From NCBI GenBank assembly GCA_963693085.1, contig OY856412.1, positions 1,062,226,744 to 1,062,290,743 on the forward strand: DNA of 64,000 nucleotides, read 5' to 3'. The notes under the pieces are model-generated. The model was not told the origin of the DNA. It ran no database searches and saw only the letters and a list, made by a program, of their open reading frames with translations. The first letter of the stretch is position 1; the number at the start of each line of letters is the position of its first letter. The DNA comes from Alisma plantago-aquatica (taxonomy: Eukaryota; Streptophyta; Magnoliopsida; Alismatales; Alismataceae). Positions 22,440 to 34,406 of this stretch are shown here, piece after piece. The position numbers and the translations under genes were made by a program.

Positions 22440-23377
22440 AGGTGAAATGTTTATCTATTATTTATCACATGTTGATAAAAATAGGAAGAATCACATTTTG
22501 GAATACATCATAAAGTAATGGAAAATGAATCAACGAGAGAAGAATGAATTGACATAATATTCAATGTTTGTGCAACTTTTGATTGAAACTAGGGGCATAA
22601 AGTATTCTAATTCAAAAAAACATTTACACATAATCAAACTAATTATACATTTACCCTTAGATATCATGTTTTGATTACTCCTAATTTTTCTCATGCTTAA
22701 TGATATTACTAGACTCTCTAGATTGTAAAATTATGAATGTGCATGGAATCCTAATCATGCTTTATTTCTTGAATCACTTTTCTAATTTCTTTATCTATCA
22801 TCATCAAGATGTTTTAAAACATTTTTTGTGTGCGTTCTTGCCTCCATAACCTAGTCGTTGTCCAACTTTGAGCAAAATTGGACAGGCATAATATATAATC
22901 AAAGATTAGGGATATTTGGGTGTTTCAAAATTTAGGGTTAACAAAATTCGGTGTTGTTGCCTACCTACGCAAGGTAGGGGATGACCTAGCGGGTGAGTCG
23001 GGCCCAAAACGAACGAAATCAGCCCAAAAAGGTTGAAAATGCATCGAATTGTGATTTAAGTGGTAACTTTGAGAATTTATAGAAGGATCTAGGAAATTTT
23101 GATTGGGATGATATTTAGATATAGTTCTCACAATGTAGAGTAGAATATTTATAATTTTTTTTGGGATCAAAATCATGAAGTTAGATGTGGCAATCAATCA
23201 AAGGATTATCAAGTAAAAATCAATGTGTATTTATGTATAGACAAGGTATAACTATGTATAAAAAATCTAAGTAAGAGTAACAAACTTGTCAAATGATTTA
23301 GTGAAAGTGAGGTATAGAGTTGAAAATATGTTACTATAAGATAAATGATCAGCTATTTTAAATCCCACTTTATCACA
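22440..23377 (-). repeat. Probable 3' LTR portion of a minus-strand Gypsy-like element
   Basis: On the minus strand a purine tract (23378-23391) precedes TGTGATAAAG at 23377, the usual PPT-LTR arrangement. 'caaaattttgggaccaaatt' just before it is the standard Tekay/Del-like ending of the internal region. The left limit of the LTR is unknown; its terminal sequence is not found before the microsatellite at 22292. Confidence 0.5.
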
Positions 23378-25085
23378 TCCTCCCCTCGTTAAGCAGAATT
23401 TGGTCCCAAAATTTCAAGAAATCCTAAAATCTATGATCACATTGTAATTAGAAGTTACCTATAAATTTTTATTGATCATGTGGAAGTCAATAGATCATAT
23501 TCCATTAATCGAGTTCAATTCCAAGTCATGTCTCTATATCGAGTGAGGATCAAGATCATGAGTTGTGATTATACATCATGGATATAATCATGATCTAACA
23601 AAATTACGATTCAAGAGAGGTTCGTACTTCAAGGGCATAGGTCCAAACATTTCATTGCTAGGGTTTAGCTTCCTATTCAAACCTTAGCATTCATCCATAT
23701 TCAACAATACATCAACAATTGATCAATATTTTGTGATATCAATGACCAATTTTTATTACCATGATATTGATGTTTGATTATTGATCTAGATCTAGGTCCT
23801 TTCTAAGAATTTACATGGAAGCTATAACCAACATTGTATTTAAATTGAGTTTCAAGATCAAGCACCAATATTGTCATAGAGATGACCTATTGGAGACTTA
23901 GGTCAAGGAATCAAAATTGGGTTAGAAGGGATTACCTTTCCAAACCTCAAATAATCACCCCATTGACAGTTTAGAGATAGCCAAATGGAAGGACATGACC
24001 TAGGTTATGGGAGCCATAGATCAACTGACACCCTAATCTAGCACATTAAACATTGATTATAGAAAAATAAGGTGGGTCAATTATCAAAGTGTACTTCATA
24101 AGATCATGAGATCAAAGATCAAGGTCATAAAGGCAAACCACATTTCAAGATTTTTAAAACGTGGGATTATAATATATATCACTTCCTTTGATAGACCAAG
24201 GAAAGGGACATCTTTTGGAAATAGAGAAGTAAAATAGAGAATCCAAGAATTTAAGCATAATAGTCTATGGTCAAGACTTTGCATGATTCACATTGTTCAA
24301 AACTAAGTCTTAAGAAAGAGGCCTAATATTCAATAGAAAAGTTTCCTATTGTAACAACTCTTCACCTCATGATCTAGGGTCCAAAGACATTGTGATATCA
24401 AGATACATGACATGATCCATATCAATAGAGAAAATCTTCTTAATCATGTTTGAGGTTTGATCGAAAATAGGGGCAACATAGGTTCAATCAATAGGGAACC
24501 CATAAAACCTTGAGGTGCAAAACATGAGTTTCACCTTATTTCATTATTTCACAAATTCACCTCAATCATAAGAAACACTTATATTTCATTTGGTAATATT
24601 GATCTTGCATATACGTTACACATAAGTACGTTATTTTGAAGGTAGTTCCATATATAAAGTAGGGATTTCAGTTCAAGATCAGATCATGACACAATATTTG
24701 TCAATATTTTCAACTTTTTTTTCATATTTTAGTTGTTTCCCCATGCTACCCAAAAATTGGGAGAGTACACGTCAAGTCAATGCACTCTATAAGAGACTAG
24801 AAGATGAGAAGTCATACTATTACTTTATAATAGGTGGCTAGGCTAGTCCTCAAAGAAAAGATGAGAAGCAAGATGACTCTCTAGGGTTCAAAAAAATCCT
24901 CTCTAGATCAACTTTGGTTAAATAGACAAGGGAACCTCACCCACTATTATGAGACAGATAGGAGGTGACTACTTACTAGAACCCTAAGCCTAGACACCGT
25001 AGTTTAACCATTAAGGATTTTTAGGGTATCCTTGGTTCAAGAGATGTGGATAATTCATTTAAGTAATGCATATGCAAGTGTGCAA
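23378..25085 (-). other. Non-coding internal region between PPT and primer site
   Basis: About 1.7 kb lie between a purine tract (23378-23391) and a primer binding site (25086), both on the minus strand. No gag or pol motif can be read in any frame. It could be the internal region of a non-coding derivative (LARD-like) or the scar of a large deletion. Whether both ends belong to one element is not shown. Confidence 0.45.
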
Positions 25086-25097
25086 GCTCTGATACCA
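25086..25097 (-). other. Primer binding site, perfect initiator methionine tRNA match
   Basis: The minus strand reads TGGTATCAGAGC, the exact complement expected of the initiator methionine tRNA 3' end. The LTR lies to its right (from 25098), fixing a minus-strand element. Confidence 0.9.
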
Positions 25098-26900
25098 AAT
25101 CTTATAGTAGCATTTAACCAAATTCCAATCCCACTGCCAAGATAATGGTAACATGATTGAAGTGGTTGTTTCTGATTGACCCAATTATTCTCACACAAAT
25201 TATGTACATAATTAAAATAACATCTCTTACTACACAAAATGAACCGCAATATTTATTACACGGTCTATGGCCAACAAGGTAGAAGCTTAAAAGGAGAGAA
25301 AATCTAACTATGACAAAAAAAAATCTACAATCGAATTACATATTGTTCTCCCATATTTGGCAATTTTTTGTGTAGCTTCAAATCATCTAACAAAGTTCAA
25401 TAGATAGAGGTACACAATTAAAGTCTTCATTGTTTGCCGAAATCAAAAGTCATGATGCAATGTCAATGCAAAAGTTTTGGTAAAATTATGAAAAACATGA
25501 ACAATATATGTATATTTGAAAGGGAACAACCACTTGGCATATTGATAACACATAAATAATAACAAAGGAATAAATTTCAAGTTCTCAACAAATTATAATT
25601 CCAAAATAGTTCTCATTATACTCTGAAAAAGAGGTAATCACCTCACATATACAAAAGTGGGGGGAAAAACTAACAAGGTGCCACTTAACTCTTAGGGAAG
25701 GCCATAGTGACACTGAACCCTAATGGAAAGGCAAAGATTTCTACTTGACCCCTAACGATTGTAAGGGAAAAGGCTTAAAAGGTCGATGAAAAAGAAATTT
25801 GGGGAGTATATTGAAAATCTACTCATCAAATAAAAGAGCAGACAATCTATATCTATATATCAAAATAGTAGTATGTAGGGGACCTGATAGCTCATGCAAG
25901 TAATATAGACAAGTGATCTAGTCATACATATTCACACATAAATTTTATCACTCAAACATGGTAAAGAGGATATAGTACACATACCTTTTGATAATATCTC
26001 TTAAAATTCCAAGAAAAGATATTAGGGACTACAGGTCGAGACCTGATTAAATAATTATGGTTAAGAATTGATGTTCAAGAATGTTAGTATCCAGAAAAAT
26101 AATATCTAGGGTACTTCTTCCACTGACCAAAACAACTAGCAAGATCTCACAACTTTTCAATAAGATTGAATATCTAGCATAATCATGTGACTAGATGATC
26201 TAATAGGTCACTAGAACATCAAGAGACATAATCTATATCAAGTTTCAATTTTATATTACAAAGTTCTAGATTATGATTGTAACTATAGATCTGATAGTGA
26301 TTCTATAAGATTTCCTGATAGTATGGTCAAGTATAGATAAAGTTATAATCTTTGATATGAATTGTTCCATTAAATTCCATTGTTAATAAACATTAGAAAA
26401 GTATTAGATGTTGAAAGTACCTCCATTTTATCTGGCTTGTTGGTGCGGTTGAAATGGACTATAGGTTCGACCATTTTCGATAACATTTGTGGAAGTTATG
26501 GTCATAACAAAATGTATATATAGAGAGTGTCTGTGTGTGAGTACCTCAAAGCGGAAGGGGGATTTATACAATAAAGAGAGGTGAGGTATTAGGTCTTTTT
26601 GGTTAGGCTTTTTGGGGTTGAGAAAATAATTTCTAAATGGAGTTGAACTTGGTGGCCAATGCATTAGTTGTAGTCAAGTCTCTATAAGAGAGGTTGAGGA
26701 GAGAGAAGAAAGGGAAATAAAGAGACATGTACAGTACAATAAGAGCTAGGCGATTATGGAAATTACGGGGTTTCGTGTCTGACTTTCTTGATATGGACGG
26801 AGATAGGTGGCAATTTTACCATCGTTGGATTTCTAAGTGGTATCTTCTAGGTTAGAGACCAAACTTATTTCTTGAAGGTGGTCCACCATGAACTCAGGTA
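25098..26900 (-). repeat. LTR, left arm of a head-to-head inverted pair
   Basis: The block next to the primer site matches the reverse complement of about 27180-29236. Examples are 'ccaatcccactgccaagata' against the complement of 29209-29230, the 'cctcacatatacaaaagtgg' region, and the long stretch near 25890-26330 against the complement of 27450-27960. The outer limit is approximate. Confidence 0.75.
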
Positions 26901-26999
26901 TGGGAGAATGGCCAGATCATGAAGATGGAATAGTCCAGCACAAAGGATAGATCAAAGGGGGAATAAAGGGATATTTAGGGGTATAAATTAGAAAATGTA

Positions 27000-27983
27000 T
27001 TATATTATTCCATATGTTTAAGGGTGTGTTGGATTCTTCTCAAGAATCCACATCAAATTCATATATAAATTCTCTCACATAGTGAGTCTTTGAAGATCAT
27101 TGAATCTCTGAAATATGGTGCCTACATGGAGCTTTGTTCCTTATTTTAAGCTCCTAAAACCCTAACTTAGGTCTTATATACCTATATAAACCCCACTTTG
27201 ACTCCTCCACACTCCCCCAAAGCCAACCATCAACTTGGATTGCTTTGTTGCCATCTATCTCTCACGATTTTGCCCCATGTTTGAGTTATTTTTATTCTAT
27301 AGTAACACGATGCCCTCTATCTTTTCGAGGTACTCACATACATACTCTCTACAAATGTTTTTGTGATCATAAATATCACATGCATTATAATAGCTGGTCC
27401 AATGTGTAGTCCATTTTGACCACAAGTATGGAAAATTTTAAACATTTAGTTCATGATCCTTTTCTAAATGTTCATAGCAAATGAACTTTAATGGTGACTT
27501 TCAAATCAAAGATTTCAAATATAACTAATCTTGACATATTATTAAGAAATCTTGTGGAATCAATATCATTTCTATTATTTGAATCATAATCTTGAACATT
27601 GTAATATAGATTGGAGTTTCTTGATGTTCCAATGATGAATTTGATCATCTACCACATGAGTATGTTGGATATTCAACCTTGTTGACAAGTTATGAGATCT
27701 TACTAGTTGTTCAGGCCATGTGGAATAGGTACCCAAGATCTTATTCTTTAGGATAATAAAATTCTCGAACTAAAAAATTTGACCATGATCCTTTGAATAG
27801 GTCTTAACCCTACTCCCTGATCTCTTTCTTTGGACTTATGCAATTTAAAATATTTCTGAAAGGTGCATGTGCTATATCCTCTTGACCATTTTTGATGTGA
27901 TGTAATGTATGTGTACATATGTATGACTAGAACACTTGGCTATATTAATTGCATGAGCTACACCATTCCCTAGAGACTATTGG

Positions 27984-28019
<36 letters not shown>

Positions 28020-28370
28020 TTTTCCATGATGCAGTATTTTTTTTCAAAAATCTAATCCGTTGATCTTCTTAAATATGTTGTGAATAGCTCATACGCAAAA
28101 TTTGAGCACATTTGGACATTTATAGGTCATGTTATAAAGAACACAAAAATTATGCATTTCAAATTAGTTTCACACATCGATTTTGTTGCCCTTAAAGGAG
28201 TGACTTACACTTGGGATACATTTTACAAATGGGCTCAAAATTTGTATGTAGCCTAGTTAGAGTATGATGGTGAAGATCAATGGTTACATTTTACAAAAAA
28301 ATAGTCTTGATATGCAAACACACTTGAGTGTTTTCGTGCGATCTGTATACTCAAGTGTATTCTAGCCTGA

Positions 28371-28431
<61 letters not shown>

Positions 28432-29236
28432 TGTGGGAGAGGGGGGAGAAATCTTTCTCTCTTAATCCCATATATATGTATATAAATACATGTTTATATA
28501 TATGTATATATATATAATTTGTTCTCTGTTTATTTAATGACTAGATTTTCAATAGACTCTCCTTGTTTCCCTTCTATCGAACTTTAAATTCTTTCCCTTT
28601 ATCATTATTACTTGTCAAGTGGCAATCCTTGCCTTTCCCTTAAGGTTAAGTGGCAGTATGGCCTTTCTCTTAGGATTAAGTGGTACTCTGTCAATCTTTC
28701 CACCCACATTTGTATATGTGAGGTGATTGATTCTTATTCAAAGTATATTATAAAACATTTTGGAATCTTTACTTTTCAAGCACTTTACAAGTTATCTCTT
28801 TGTTATTATTTGTTTCTTATCAATATTCCAAGGGATTATTACCTTTCAAATATACATATATTGTATCATGTTTTTGGAGTCGTACTCAAAGTTTTGCATT
28901 GACATTGGGCATGGCTTTCGATTTAGGCAAACAATGGAGACTCTACTCATGCCCATTTATGTGATAAACTCTTCTAATAGATTTGAAGGTACACCGATAA
29001 ATCCACAAAAATGACAACATAATATGTAGTAAGATAGTAGCATTTTTCTTCGTAGTAGTTTTGCTCCCCATTTAAGTTTCTATCTTGTTTCCCACGGGCC
29101 ATGTAAAAACTTTTGTGTTTATTTTCAATAGTAAGAGGTATTATCTTAATTTATGTATATGATTGTGAGAGACTAATCAGGCCAATCAAGGATACATACT
29201 TCAATCCCTTTACTATTGTCTTGGTAGTGGGATTGG
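27000..29236 (+). repeat. LTR, right arm of the inverted pair
   Basis: This is the same family as 25098-26900 on the opposite strand. A TATA-like 'cctatataaacccc' (27180-27194) lies near its start. The right end is at 'gggattcaggta' (about 29220-29236). No primer binding site follows, so it may be a solo LTR or a 3' LTR. It carries a TA-flanked insertion (27988-28516) absent from the left arm. Confidence 0.75.
27988..28516 (+). mobile_element. TA-flanked insertion (Micron-like), with microsatellites
   Basis: Relative to the left arm, where 'aatctatatctatatatcaa' (about 25847-25866) is continuous, the right arm has about 0.5 kb extra. It starts with (TA)n at 27988-28017, holds unique sequence to 28372, and ends with (CT)n(TA)n (28373-28428) and further TA-rich sequence. 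Insertion into TA microsatellites with TA on both flanks is described for rice Micron elements; the resemblance is structural only. No ORF is seen. Confidence 0.55.
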
Positions 29237-29699
29237 GATTCAGGTAAAAATAACTATGTGAATTGATAATCCAAATCTTAGTAAAATCCATTTAAATATA
29301 CTTAATGTACATAATTTAAAAAATAGTGAAATTCATCAAAGAAAACTAAAGGATCTTAAATAAAATAATTGCTAGACCTAGATCTATTCCTTGTAGTAAT
29401 ACTACCAGGATTAATCTTATTTTGATAACTAAAAATGTCTATTACTTGTGAAATATGATTATCTAAACCCTATGTTTGATTGTTCACAACATTTTGATAT
29501 ATAATGGAAATCCCAGATCGAATCCAATAAGTATTTGATGCTAATGATGGTACAGTACATGAAGACGACATAAAACTCGGATTTGACTACCTAATTCTGG
29601 TCTTTTGATTATAAATCTTGGAATAGATCTAATCTTATGTTGTCTGAACTAAAAATTCATACATAAAGAAGAAAAAAATCCATACAAACTAAAAACTTA
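29237..29699. other. AT-rich spacer, nothing recognised
   Basis: No coding or structural feature is supported between the LTR end and the Copia LTR-like block. Confidence 0.4.
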
Positions 29700-30118
29700 A
29701 AAATTTAAGTAATACATTCTAGATGATATACTACAATGGAGCATAAGAGAAATTCGACTGTATCAACAAAATTCCAACAAGAAATACATAAAATCTTGAG
29801 AAGTCTATACCCAAAGAAGATAAGAATCTATTCAAAACTCCTCAAACAAAGAAGAGATCAATTCCCAAATTATTATGTTTATAGTCTCCAAGTCATAGGA
29901 TTAGCAACAGGTATATCCAATGTTAAAAGTATTGAAGACACTATAAGAACATCAGTTGCACACAGAGATCACACTTTTACCCCTATCAGGAATGACAACC
30001 TCAATCCAAATAGGAACATGTTCTGACTAGATCTAAGGCAATAATAAAATAGGACTGACATTTCCATGTAGGTTAAGACTAAAATTAGGAGTGTGTATGG
30101 AACAACAAATCTTCACCT
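29700..30118 (-). repeat. Copia LTR-like block next to RNase H relic
   Basis: It aligns with 18060-18590. On the minus strand it follows RNase H coding remains and a purine-rich 'aaggtgaagat', then starts TGTTGTTCC. This is the usual order of RNase H, PPT and LTR. The open stretch at 29736-30026 on + is a chance frame in the LTR. Confidence 0.6.
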
Positions 30119-31085
30119 TGACTCAAATTCAATATCTTGCAAGAAAATATAGAATTATTTTTATCCTATAGCATAAAGGGAATCATTATCATATATGAAT
30201 GCTAACCAAGTCCAAGCATATGTTGGACTTAGAAACTAGAAATATCTTTGTTATCATATTAGCAAAATTATCGTTCCCATCGATCTTTTCACCAGAATGT
30301 TCCCATGTACAACTAGTTCTATGATGAATTGATATTTGACATCAATGTTCTTGGTTCTTTCATTAAAAAATTCTATTGAGCAAGATGGACAACACTTTAA
30401 CTACCATAGTATATCACTATTATATTCTAACTACGAGGATTTTTTTCACACATCTCCAATCCATTTAGTATCTTTAACGGGTTCTAAATATACCATGTAT
30501 TAAAGATTCTCTAGAGGATAAAATAATTGTAGGAAGTACTTTATTTTTCCAATTCACAACACAACTTGTAATAGTAAACTAGTAGTTATGGTGAGTCATC
30601 TCTTACTAAGATCATATATAGAATTAGGATCAACATAAAAAAATAATAACTCCTTTCTCCTACCAAACTCTCTATATGCAGAACATGTAACTATAAGCTA
30701 CCTAACAATGTACTATACTACTTGGCAATGCCCTTTTACTATAAAAAATCATCTTATCATGGTAATAAATTGTGTGATGTCTAGATGAGTACAACTCATT
30801 TCATGCATAGTTCTACATATAACACTAGAGAAAGGAGCTTGCGACATGTGAAATATATCCTCTTCAAGATATGATGACATAGTAGAAGAGAGTTTCCTAA
30901 CTTGATCATCAAGTGGAAAAAAATACAAGTTTAACATCAAATATGTTTCTTTCATAGAAAATTTTCTCATGTAGTCTCTTTAATGGGATCTATCAAGGCC
31001 ATGCATTTAGCTTCAATAGAGGAAAATGCAAACATTGGAACTAATATATCTTTCCAATTCACATCACAACCAATAATAGCGAATT
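30119..31085 (-). pseudogene. Copia RNase H relic, scrambled, minus strand
   Basis: Several Copia RNase H motifs survive on the minus strand. FAFSSIEAKCMALI (near 31010) corresponds to 'valSstEAEymAl'. APFSSVICRTMHEMSCTHLD (near 30790-30850) corresponds to 'vpYasavGsimYam.ctRPDi'. ERTKNIDVKYQF (near 30340) corresponds to 'ERTKHIDvryHF', and CLDLV (near 30225) to the usual C-terminus. The EAE-like motif should follow the RPD-like motif but here also precedes it, and a second copy of that region lies near 30560. The relic is therefore rearranged or built from two fragments. Confidence 0.75.
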
Positions 31086-31687
31086 AGTAGTGTAACGACC
31101 CCACCTCCCAGTAACCCCCAATTAAGGGAGACCAAGAGGTCAGAGCCGTTATCCCAATTTCTAGATCAAAGGTTCGACAAATAATCAATAATAATTATCA
31201 AATTCTACTAAACTAAACTGGAAAGTTGTATTAAAATTTAAACTTTGCATACATTTTGAAAACTTGGATCTCTAAATTTCTATCCACATATTAATTCTAC
31301 TCTAACTAATCCTCCTTGTATTTTAATTCATGTATTTCACAATATGATGATTTACTGTTTGTCCTTTTGGCTTTGTACCTAAAATGCCGACAAACAAAAC
31401 GTCAGTCAACATAAAGATGGTATGTGGGGGAAACAATAATCGTGCAACTATAATAACAATGTAATCTGCCAATTATCATTTAATAGTCGAGATTACATTT
31501 TAAGAAATACTACTCAATCCTTACCTATCCCCTATCTCTGTGTTATCCCTAAAGTGGACTGTGATACTACCTCTCTCTTTTGGTAGATCCTTACCCCCAT
31601 GGTCCTACCTCATAGGTAGCCAATACTTAGGGTTTTAGAGTCGCATGGCCCTACCCAAGGTAGTCCAATCCCTGACTCAAGGTGACT

Positions 31688-31832
31688 TGATGGACCTACC
31701 CCATTGGCAGCCATAAACTAAGTCACTCAATGAGCTGATGGACCTACCCCATAGGTAGCCATGTACTAGGTCAATCCAATGACCTGATGGACCTACCCCA
31801 TAGGTAGCCATGTACTAGGTCAATCCATTAAG
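31688..31832 (+). repeat. Tandem repeat, three units of 48-49 bp in the LTR
   Basis: Units starting TGATGGACCTACCCCAT begin at 31688, 31736 and 31785. The last two are almost identical and the first is more diverged. Confidence 0.85.
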
Positions 31833-33186
31833 CTACAGAGGGGACTAGGATGTGAGCTAGTAGGCACATATCTTATGTGATAATCATATTCACATTATAA
31901 TTTGCATGAATTAAATTCATACAATAGTTTAATTCAAGGCACGATGGAAACATCGATAAAATCCTCGAAAAAATAATTCAGGATAATAATAAACGTAACC
32001 ACATACCTGTTCAGTAGATTTCACCAGCAAATAGCAATTTCCAACCTAGAAAGCAATCCAATCCAAGCAAGCAATTCCACCACACAGTCACAGAATCCTG
32101 AAAAGCATATGTAACCTATTTACTACATACTAATCAAGAATCTAATTTGTTGACTTGGATTCACTCGCTAGGGTTTCTAATCTAAATTAGGGTCTCATTA
32201 GGGTTCCTTTAGATCTATTCACAACTTTTCTCTTTTACGCCCATAAAACCCTAAAGCATCAATCTTAGGTTTAGAACCCTAATTACGCACATATCCACAT
32301 AAGAGCCTTTTTTCATTTATTAATCGATCATCAGTTTTATACAAAAGATCTCGAATCATATCTCATTAATGCCCATTAACACCTAGATTAGAGTTTCTAA
32401 GCCCATTAATGCTCATTAACATATCGAAACCCTGAATTTAGCTGTTAAGCATATGGACCATATCTTTAGAGATCAAAATGTATTTTTATTAACAATAGGT
32501 TAATATATCCATATGAATCTTCCCAATTCCATAAAACATCAAATTAGGGTTTTCTTAACTTTAAAAGCATTAGAGATAATAACTTTAGGTACTTTTCAAA
32601 TTGTAAGAAAAATTAAGATTCAATTGTATTTTTAATGAATTCCTTGTCTCCTGATCAAAATTCATATACTACATGTCTTGATCTGAGTTACCATTAATTA
32701 GATATGAATTTTGTAAATTTCTTACCTTCTGGCCAATCACTGGCAGCCATGTTAGCTTTTAGTTTCTCTCCAGCGAGGTTAAGTCAGATAAAAAGAATGG
32801 AAAGTCCATTCTGCCTCTCGCATGTTATGCACCACTCGAGGGTAGGGATGTACTTTCCCTGACCTTCATCTTCCTCCTTCAGCACTCTCTTATTCGTGAA
32901 CCAGGCCATGGGTGCGTTAACTCCACCGTTGACTCCCAGCTTCAGGGCTCCTCGGAGCGGGGAAGCAACATGATCCCCTCCGTCCTGTCTCCCCAAACTT
33001 GTAGGCACCATTGCCTTCACTAGAGAGAGCTGGGAGGTGGAGATAGGAGTCAGATTCATTGGCACTGAACCAGCAACTCCGGTGGCCTTAAAACCTGACT
33101 AGATGGAGGGATTAGCTAGACTGGAGTTGCGGGGACTCCTAACGGTATCGCGAGAGGGTTCCTGGCCCTCAAAACTGTAGGCCTGA

Positions 33187-33200
33187 GTATATATATAGGG
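33187..33200 (-). promoter_or_regulatory. TATA box of the Tekay-like LTR
   Basis: On the minus strand CCCTATATATATACTC lies about 1.2 kb into the LTR, a plausible U3/R position. Confidence 0.5.
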
Positions 33201-34406
33201 ATGCCCCTCATGAATCAAATACAGTAGCAAGAAGGGGAAAATCCCCTTCCTCTTTAAAAAAGTGAAAAACTGGGTATGTTTCGGTCCGTCTTTGTCTCCT
33301 AAAAACAATGGGATAGGTCCCATGAGCACTTGTAATTTAATGAAAGAGAGAAAGGTCGGTCAAGATCCCAGTTACTATTCTCCTGGTTTCCTCTTTTGAT
33401 CGAAGGAAGAAGATGAGATAGGATCCATTTATTCCTAATCAAATGGTCATCAGACTGCCCGAAAATAAATAGAACCCAAGGCGTTGTTTCCAGTCATGAC
33501 ATTATTATCCTCTTCACTTCAGGAAAAATTGAAAAATTCATATCTCCCAAACCATTTATCCTTTTAATCCCAAATTTTAAGGGAAAGTCCATAAGGACTT
33601 AAACTACTTATAGTCCAATTTTGAAACCGAAAATCAAAAGGAATAACTCCTTTTCTTCATTTTCAAGTCAATGACTTAAAAAGCATGTATTATGTATAAA
33701 AACACATATTTTCTCTCTCCTTCTTTCCTATTTTCTTTATTTTGATTCCTTTTACCATTAGAAATCATGTGGACCTGAAATCTTATCCAATATGGATCCA
33801 TTACCCATATCATCACATATTTCTTACAATTTCATCATTATCTCATATTTCCTTTTTAATAAAGAAATATTTAATTTTCTCTTTCTACTTATCCATTGGG
33901 ACTCCTTGGACCCCAAGAAATCCTAAGATTTCGAAATCCTTTTAGTGGCTACTCATTATCCTTCTAGATGCATCTACATCCTTTATTCCTCATTATCTTT
34001 CTTATTTCTTTATTAAGATATTTATTTTCAAGGATTTCTCTTTATCTTTCCTTTCCTTTTTCCTCTTTTCATATTTCTTTTATTAGAAACCATATGTAAA
34101 CGAATTTTACTCAATTGTGGCCATTAATGCCACTTTCTAGATATTTGCAAGTATCTGATAAATACTTTGCTTAATGTCCATTATCTTTTATCTTTTTCCA
34201 TTATTTGGACTTTTCCTCTTTTCTTCTCTTTTATATCCATTAATGGATTAATCTAATAATAGGAATCACAAAATTCCTCTCAAAAGGAAGATTTGCAAAG
34301 AAATCCATTCTTTGAAGCAAAGCATGCAACCTTTTCAATTAAGTCCAAATTCATAAAGTCAATACATTTCAATTATGAAAACACATGCAAAATTGGGGTT
34401 GTAACA

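Larger units (their letters stand above)
31091..34406 (-). repeat. 3.3-kb LTR of a Tekay-like Gypsy element (3' LTR, minus strand)
   Basis: On the minus strand it starts TGTTACAACCCC at 34406, directly after a purine tract, and ends GGGTCGTTACA at 31091, giving TG...CA ends. It has a TATA box at 33187-33200. Long LTRs ending in 'cgttaca' are usual for Tekay/Del-type chromoviruses. Short open frames near 32784-33329 lie in the LTR leader and are not supported as genes. Its left flank is the Copia RNase H relic, into which it probably inserted. Confidence 0.7.

Noticed and set aside
32784..33329. Two minus-strand open frames of 76-93 codons
   Set aside because: They lie inside the Tekay-like LTR around its TATA box and show no protein motif.
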